Source of the DNA: Nocardioides sp. YIM 152315
GTDB lineage: Bacteria > Actinomycetota > Actinomycetes > Propionibacteriales > Nocardioidaceae
Direction of reading: 5' to 3'
Length of the DNA: 64,000 nucleotides
NCBI RefSeq assembly: GCF_029210375.1
Contig: NZ_JARGER010000034.1
Span: forward strand, 30,715 to 94,714
Part shown: in pieces, positions 63,918 to 64,000 of the stretch
Layout: every line of letters starts with the position of its first letter
Numbering within the stretch: position 1 is the first letter of the stretch
Notes under the pieces: model-generated
Seen by the model: only the letters and a program-made list of their open reading frames with translations
The model's database searches: none
Told to the model about the DNA's origin: nothing
Made by a program: the position numbers and the translations under genes

Positions 63918-63945
63918 GGTGGTTGAGGAGGGACGAAGTCCTGTC
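63918..63945. repeat. Partial REP-like element
   Basis: GGTGGTTGAGGAGG is identical to the start of the element at 49753; an inner hairpin GGAC-GAA-GTCC (63930-63940) and CTGTC follow. The expected closing arm TCTCGAAACCACC is missing; the sequence diverges after 63945. The remaining bases to 64000 show no gene. Confidence 0.55.
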
Positions 63946-64000
63946 TGTAAGGAAGGTTCCGGTGACTTTGCCCTCGGCCTCGGGTTCAGCTGGCGGGTCG

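Overview
The window is high-GC actinobacterial chromosome. Dense ATGA/GTGA-overlapping operons, GTG/TTG starts, F420/LLM enzymes and gene content point to a Nocardioidaceae-like (Nocardioides/Pimelobacter) sterol degrader; that assignment is inference from gene content. No rRNA, tRNA, CRISPR or complete insertion sequence was seen.

Layout. 1-1620: 3' part of an ECF-like sigma factor, a cysteine-free DksA/TraR-like protein and the remnant of an ABC-2 permease. 1.8-5.7 kb: an amidase and an OYE-type Fe-S flavoenzyme. 5.7-36 kb: a steroid catabolic island. It holds kshA/kshB (9-alpha-hydroxylase), kstD plus further KstD-family flavoproteins, hsaA/hsaB, hsaC, hsaD and hsaE-G-F (rings A/B down to pyruvate and propionyl-CoA), a 3-alpha-HSD-like SDR, hsd4A, fadA5, fadE34, hsd4B and fadD17 (side chain), an IclR and a KstR-like TetR regulator. 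Several promoters in this island share a palindrome resembling TTCCCGGTSACCGGGAA. 36.3-41.6 kb: a PgaC-like glycosyltransferase operon with a membrane-anchored PNPOx-fold protein, then an arylsulfatase. 41.6-43.2 kb: small DUF genes and an aldehyde dehydrogenase remnant.

43.2-51.7 kb: a co-directional operon matching, from memory, the mycobacterial Rv0763c-Rv0771 neighbourhood: TetR, CYP123-like P450, SDR, CYP51 sterol 14-alpha-demethylase, [3Fe-4S] ferredoxin, NTF2-like protein, AldA-like dehydrogenase, SDR, beta-hydroxyacid dehydrogenase and a carboxymuconolactone-decarboxylase-like protein. Its promoter carries a near-perfect KstR-type box. Palindromic repeat elements sit at four of its gene junctions, one flanked by a 12-bp direct duplication. 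51.7-57.1 kb: gabD/gabT with a divergent LysR gene, a histidine phosphatase and a luciferase-like monooxygenase. 57.1-59.8 kb: ppdK.

59.8-63.9 kb holds the most unusual item: a 43-residue Sec-type peptide gene ending in WCCL lies tail-to-tail with an XRE-HTH/TPR regulator. Both genes carry the same TGACA-N6-TGTCA palindrome upstream. This looks like a peptide-pheromone (RRNPP-like) signalling pair. A fused 2-oxoacid dehydrogenase E1 gene diverges from the regulator.
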